A DNA stretch of 8,270 nucleotides from Lentimicrobiaceae bacterium (GTDB lineage Bacteria; Bacteroidota; Bacteroidia; Bacteroidales; WCHB1-69): assembly GCA_009787485.1 (NCBI GenBank), contig WQWP01000096.1, forward strand, positions 1-8,270, in the 5' to 3' direction. Shown here one piece after another: positions 5,802-8,270 of this stretch. Made by a program: the position numbers and the translations under genes. Positions within the stretch are counted from its first letter, which is position 1, and each line of letters starts with the position of its first letter. The notes beneath the pieces are model-generated. The model did not search any database. It had not been told where the DNA came from and saw only the letters and a list, made by a program, of their open reading frames with translations.

Positions 5802-7043
5802 ATGAAAGAGATTTTGCGACAGGTTATTTTAGATCAACAACAGCAACAGTACGAGCATTCTGTTGAGCGGAAAATTGATCAACAACTTGTTAATAGTGGC
5901 GAAATTTTGATTATTTCGGGATTACGACGCTGCGGAAAATCAGTCTTATTACAACAAATCAGAGCTAAACAAACAGAAAAAGACTACTTTATTAACTTTG
6001 ACGATGAGCGCTTGGTGGGTTTTGGTGTAGAACATTTTCAAGTATTAAACGAAGTTTTTATGGAACTTTTTGGCGTTCAAAAAAAATACTACTTCGATGA
6101 AATTCAAAATATTATTGGTTGGGAACGATTTGTAAGACGCCTGTATGATTCCGGAAACAAAGTTTTTATTACCGGTTCAAATGCAACCATGCTGAGTAAA
6201 GAATTAGGAACGCATCTTACCGGTCGTTTTTGCCGCCATGAGTTGTATCCTTTTTCGTTTCGGGAATATTTGATTTACAATAATGTTACCTTCTCTCAAA
6301 ACGATATTTCTTCTACACAAGGTAGGGCAATGTTTGTAAAATATTTTCATCTTTATCTTACAATGGGTGGTATTCCACAATACTGTATTTCAAAAAATGA
6401 AAACGTGTTGCGTAATTTATACGAAAGTTTAGTATATCGGGATATTATTGTAAGACATAAAATCAGCAATGAAACGGAGTTGTTGCAATTATTGAAATAC
6501 TTGGCCACAAATGCTGCGAATCCTGTTTCATACAACAATCTCTCTGAATTATTTTCTATAAAGCACTCAAATACAATAAAAAACTATATCAAAGCTATTG
6601 AAGACACCTATCTTCTGACACAGGTTTACAAATACGATTATGCCTTAAGAAAACAACTCATAAATGCCAAAAAATGTTACTTTGCGGATAACGCCTTGTT
6701 GCATCGTATAGGTTTTAAGGCTACCAATAACTTTGGACAATTACTTGAAAATATGGTTTTTATCGAGTTAAAGCGAAAAGGGAAATCTGTTTTTTATGCA
6801 CAAAACGGTTATGAGTGCGACTTCTTAATTGAAGAGCAAAACCGCATAACGCTTGCCATACAAGTTTGTTATGATTTGGATAATGAAAAAACAAAAAAAA
6901 GAGAAATTTCAAGCTTGGTTAAAGCCATGGATTTATATCAATTACAAGAAGGATATATTTTCACATTAGATACAGAATATGAATTAGTAATTGAAAATAA
7001 GACAATTAAATTAATTCCTGTTTGGAAATGGTTATTAATATAA
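5802..7043 (+). CDS. AAA-type ATPase with DUF4143 C-terminal domain (ATPase 2)
   Basis: The protein has 413 residues and is a distant paralogue of the ATPase at 981-2180, with the same domain order. Walker A is GLRRCGKS (40-47), Walker B YYFDEIQ (96-102), sensor-1-like ITGSNA (123-128) and TGR (140-142). A winged-helix-like middle (about 245-285: NLSELFSIKHSNTIKNYI, then EDTYLL) precedes the C-terminal domain with LLEN (Glu316), ECDF (Asp340) and IQVC (Gln354). The spacing from Glu to Asp to Gln is almost identical to that of ATPase 1. The N-terminus is about 15 residues longer and Gln-rich. ATG 5802 is supported by the promoter box just upstream. The gene lies between two pieces of what looks like one glycosyltransferase gene, has its own promoter, and is A+T-rich. 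Together these suggest later insertion. Function is unknown. No transposase is present. Confidence 0.93.
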   Translation: MKEILRQVILDQQQQQYEHSVERKIDQQLVNSGEILIISGLRRCGKSVLLQQIRAKQTEKDYFINFDDERLVGFGVEHFQVLNEVFMELFGVQKKYYFDEIQNIIGWERFVRRLYDSGNKVFITGSNATMLSKELGTHLTGRFCRHELYPFSFREYLIYNNVTFSQNDISSTQGRAMFVKYFHLYLTMGGIPQYCISKNENVLRNLYESLVYRDIIVRHKISNETELLQLLKYLATNAANPVSYNNLSELFSIKHSNTIKNYIKAIEDTYLLTQVYKYDYALRKQLINAKKCYFADNALLHRIGFKATNNFGQLLENMVFIELKRKGKSVFYAQNGYECDFLIEEQNRITLAIQVCYDLDNEKTKKREISSLVKAMDLYQLQEGYIFTLDTEYELVIENKTIKLIPVWKWLLI

Positions 7044-7057
7044 AATTTAAAATACTT

Positions 7058-8113
7058 ATGAATAAAACAACAAAAATCATCCTCATTAACGTAGCCGCCA
7101 TCTTAGTTATCCTTTTGCTTTTGTGGAATCCTATTCGGCATATTGTTAAAAATCATCCTTATCAATATGTTTATTTTAATGAATTGGCCGGTGGCATGGA
7201 CAAAGCATACGGCAATCATGAAATGGACTATTATTACCATTCTACTCGCGAAGCCTCCGAATGGGTCATCGCCCATGCGCAAAGATCGGGGTTGGAAACC
7301 GGTGATAAAATAAGAGTGGCTTCCTGGCATATTATGTCGGTGCAACATTTTTTTAGAAACGATACTGCTGATTATCAAGTTGTTTTTTCAAGATGGTATG
7401 AAAAAGGAAATAACGACTGGGATTATGCCATTTTTACCATAACCGGTATGATGCCGGAAGAGATAAAGAGCGCCGGTTTTCCTCCGAATAATACGGTGTA
7501 TGCCGTAAAAGTGGATGACAAACCGATTGCTTTAGTGTTAAAACGAGAAACCAAAGATGATATCGCCGGCTTCCAGTTGAAAAATCAAAGAGAGTATCAA
7601 TCTGCTGTTTATCATCTGAAAAAAGCGATAGAAACAGATCCCACCAATATTGCAGCCTATATGAATATCATTGAATCTTTTTTTAATACCGGCAAAATAG
7701 ATTCTGCTAAAATTTATATTGATAGATTATTGGAATATGTACCTTATTATGAACCATTAAATTATATGCTGGCACATTATTATAGCGCTACCAATCAACC
7801 AAATGAGGCATTGCGTGTATTAAAAGCCATTCGTGAGAAGAATGTACAATTTGTTGCTGCCTATAATTTTGCGTTTCAAATATATGTACAACAAAATGAT
7901 CTTAAAAATGCGGAAAAGATGATATTGGGCCTATTGGCAATCAATCAGTTAGATGAACAAAACTTTAAAAAATTAATTTCCGTTTATAAAGCACAGGGAT
8001 TAGACGAACGTGGCGCATACAAAAAAGCATACAGAAAATATATAGAGGCTTTTGAAAAATTAGGTAAAAAAGAAGAAGCGCAAATGTATCGGGATGCGTT
8101 GAAGAGGTTATAA
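7058..8113 (+). CDS. Membrane-anchored TPR protein, apparent C-terminal part of the split GT39-like gene
   Basis: From ATG 7058 the protein has 351 residues. One strong hydrophobic helix (about 7-23) is followed by HPYQYVYFNELAGG (33-46) and an AYGNHEMDYY-type segment, then STREASEWV. In bacterial GT39-type enzymes this stretch directly follows the last membrane helix of the same polypeptide. From about residue 176 to the end the protein is helical with TPR-like repeats (for example YQSAVYHLKKAIETDPTN). The family match with the protein ending at 5659, and the absence of a catalytic core here, point to a gene broken by the ATPase gene between them. The frame is open further upstream to a TTG at 7022, but that TTG lies inside the ATPase 2 coding sequence. 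ATG 7058, 14 bases after the ATPase stop, is the likelier start and allows coupled re-initiation. Whether it is functional as a separate subunit is unknown. Confidence 0.82.
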   Translation: MNKTTKIILINVAAILVILLLLWNPIRHIVKNHPYQYVYFNELAGGMDKAYGNHEMDYYYHSTREASEWVIAHAQRSGLETGDKIRVASWHIMSVQHFFRNDTADYQVVFSRWYEKGNNDWDYAIFTITGMMPEEIKSAGFPPNNTVYAVKVDDKPIALVLKRETKDDIAGFQLKNQREYQSAVYHLKKAIETDPTNIAAYMNIIESFFNTGKIDSAKIYIDRLLEYVPYYEPLNYMLAHYYSATNQPNEALRVLKAIREKNVQFVAAYNFAFQIYVQQNDLKNAEKMILGLLAINQLDEQNFKKLISVYKAQGLDERGAYKKAYRKYIEAFEKLGKKEEAQMYRDALKRL

Positions 8114-8117
8114 GTGC

Positions 8118-8146
8118 GTTCGGCGGCGGCTCTGCCGCCGCCGAAC
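8118..8146. terminator. GC-rich perfect hairpin between convergent genes, probable bidirectional terminator
   Basis: GTTCGGCGGCGGC (8118-8130) and its exact reverse complement (8134-8146) form a 13-bp stem around the triloop TCT. It begins 5 bases after the stop at 8113 and ends 5 bases before the stop of the opposing gene. The position fits a shared terminator, although no T-run follows on either strand. Its composition, far more G+C-rich than its surroundings, would also fit a dispersed REP-like element. Confidence 0.65.
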
Positions 8147-8151
8147 AACCA

Positions 8152-8270
8152 CTATTCCATCACACACCTCACACTCAACCCATCCATCTTGTTTTTCAAA
8201 TCACTCAGGAGGTAGTTACAGTAATAAGTCAGGTAGAAGTGGTAGGCGTTGGCGCCCGCAGGGGTGTCGC
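8152..8270 (-). CDS. C-terminal end of a FISUMP-domain-like surface protein, truncated by the window
   Basis: On the minus strand an open frame enters at the right edge and ends at a TAG (8154-8152), giving 38 residues. The segment runs from a GANAYHFYL stretch to the end, LSVRCVME. A terminal G-(F/L)-SVRCV preceded by an aromatic-rich strand is typical of the Fibrobacter succinogenes major paralogous (FISUMP) domain, found at the C-terminus of many secreted or lipoprotein surface proteins in Bacteroidota and Fibrobacteres. The gene converges with the TPR gene and shares the hairpin between them. Only the last strand is visible, so the rest of the protein and its role cannot be judged. Confidence 0.72.
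   Translation of the reverse strand, partial: DTPAGANAYHFYLTYYCNYLLSDLKNKMDGLSVRCVME

Noticed and set aside
7022..7024. In-frame TTG as the start of the TPR protein
   Set aside because: It lies inside the end of ATPase 2 and adds residues with no family support. ATG 7058 directly precedes the membrane helix.
981..7043. Insertion sequence carrying the ATPases
   Set aside because: Neither ATPase is an IS21-type helper protein, no transposase or integrase is present, and no matching terminal inverted repeats flank either gene. Mobility is inferred only from context.
5657..7060. Sequencing frameshift as the cause of the split GT39 gene
   Set aside because: A complete 413-codon ATPase gene with its own promoter lies between the halves, so a simple base error cannot explain it.

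Overview
The window looks like a chromosomal accessory region of an anaerobic member of the Bacteroidota (probably Bacteroidales). Three things suggest this. Two Bacteroidota-type -7 boxes (TAnnTTTG) sit just upstream of start codons. A lysine-fermentation gene (lysine 5,6-aminomutase small subunit) lies at the left edge. The C-terminal end of a FISUMP-like surface-protein domain lies at the right edge. Gene starts lack strong Shine-Dalgarno sequences, which is also usual in this phylum.

Layout. (1) 1-767: 3' part of the lysine 5,6-aminomutase beta subunit gene (kamE), with the cobalamin-binding His and PLP-binding Lys visible. (2) 768-980: non-coding, with a striking direct/inverted/direct repeat that includes a perfect 30-bp palindrome. 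(3) 981-2180: an AAA-type ATPase with a DUF4143 C-terminal domain. (4) 2200-5659: a tightly packed glycan operon behind its own promoter: UDP-galactopyranose mutase (glf), a GtrA-like four-helix membrane protein, a family 2 glycosyltransferase, and a GT39-like multispanning glycosyltransferase. (5) 5660-5801: non-coding, with a 19-bp direct repeat, a 14-bp palindrome and a promoter. (6) 5802-7043: a second, divergent DUF4143 ATPase. (7) 7058-8113: a protein with one membrane helix, a periplasmic-type domain and TPR repeats, which reads as the missing C-terminal half of the GT39 protein. (8) 8118-8146: a GC-rich hairpin between convergent genes. (9) 8152-8270: the end of a minus-strand gene with a FISUMP-like C-terminus.

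How the genes fit together. GtrA + GT2 + GT-C is the composition of a three-component glycosylation system: GT2 loads a sugar on a polyprenyl phosphate, GtrA helps it across the membrane, and the GT-C enzyme transfers it to an acceptor outside. The adjacent glf suggests, but does not prove, that galactofuranose is made for this or a neighbouring glycan.

The main observation is that ATPase 2, with its own repeats and promoter, appears to have landed inside the GT39-TPR gene and split it in a predicted cytoplasmic loop. Each of the two ATPase genes is preceded by its own different 17-19-bp repeat set ending 25-35 bp before the start codon. This suggests that these ATPases travel as small cassettes with a private recognition or operator site. 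That is inference from two examples in this window.
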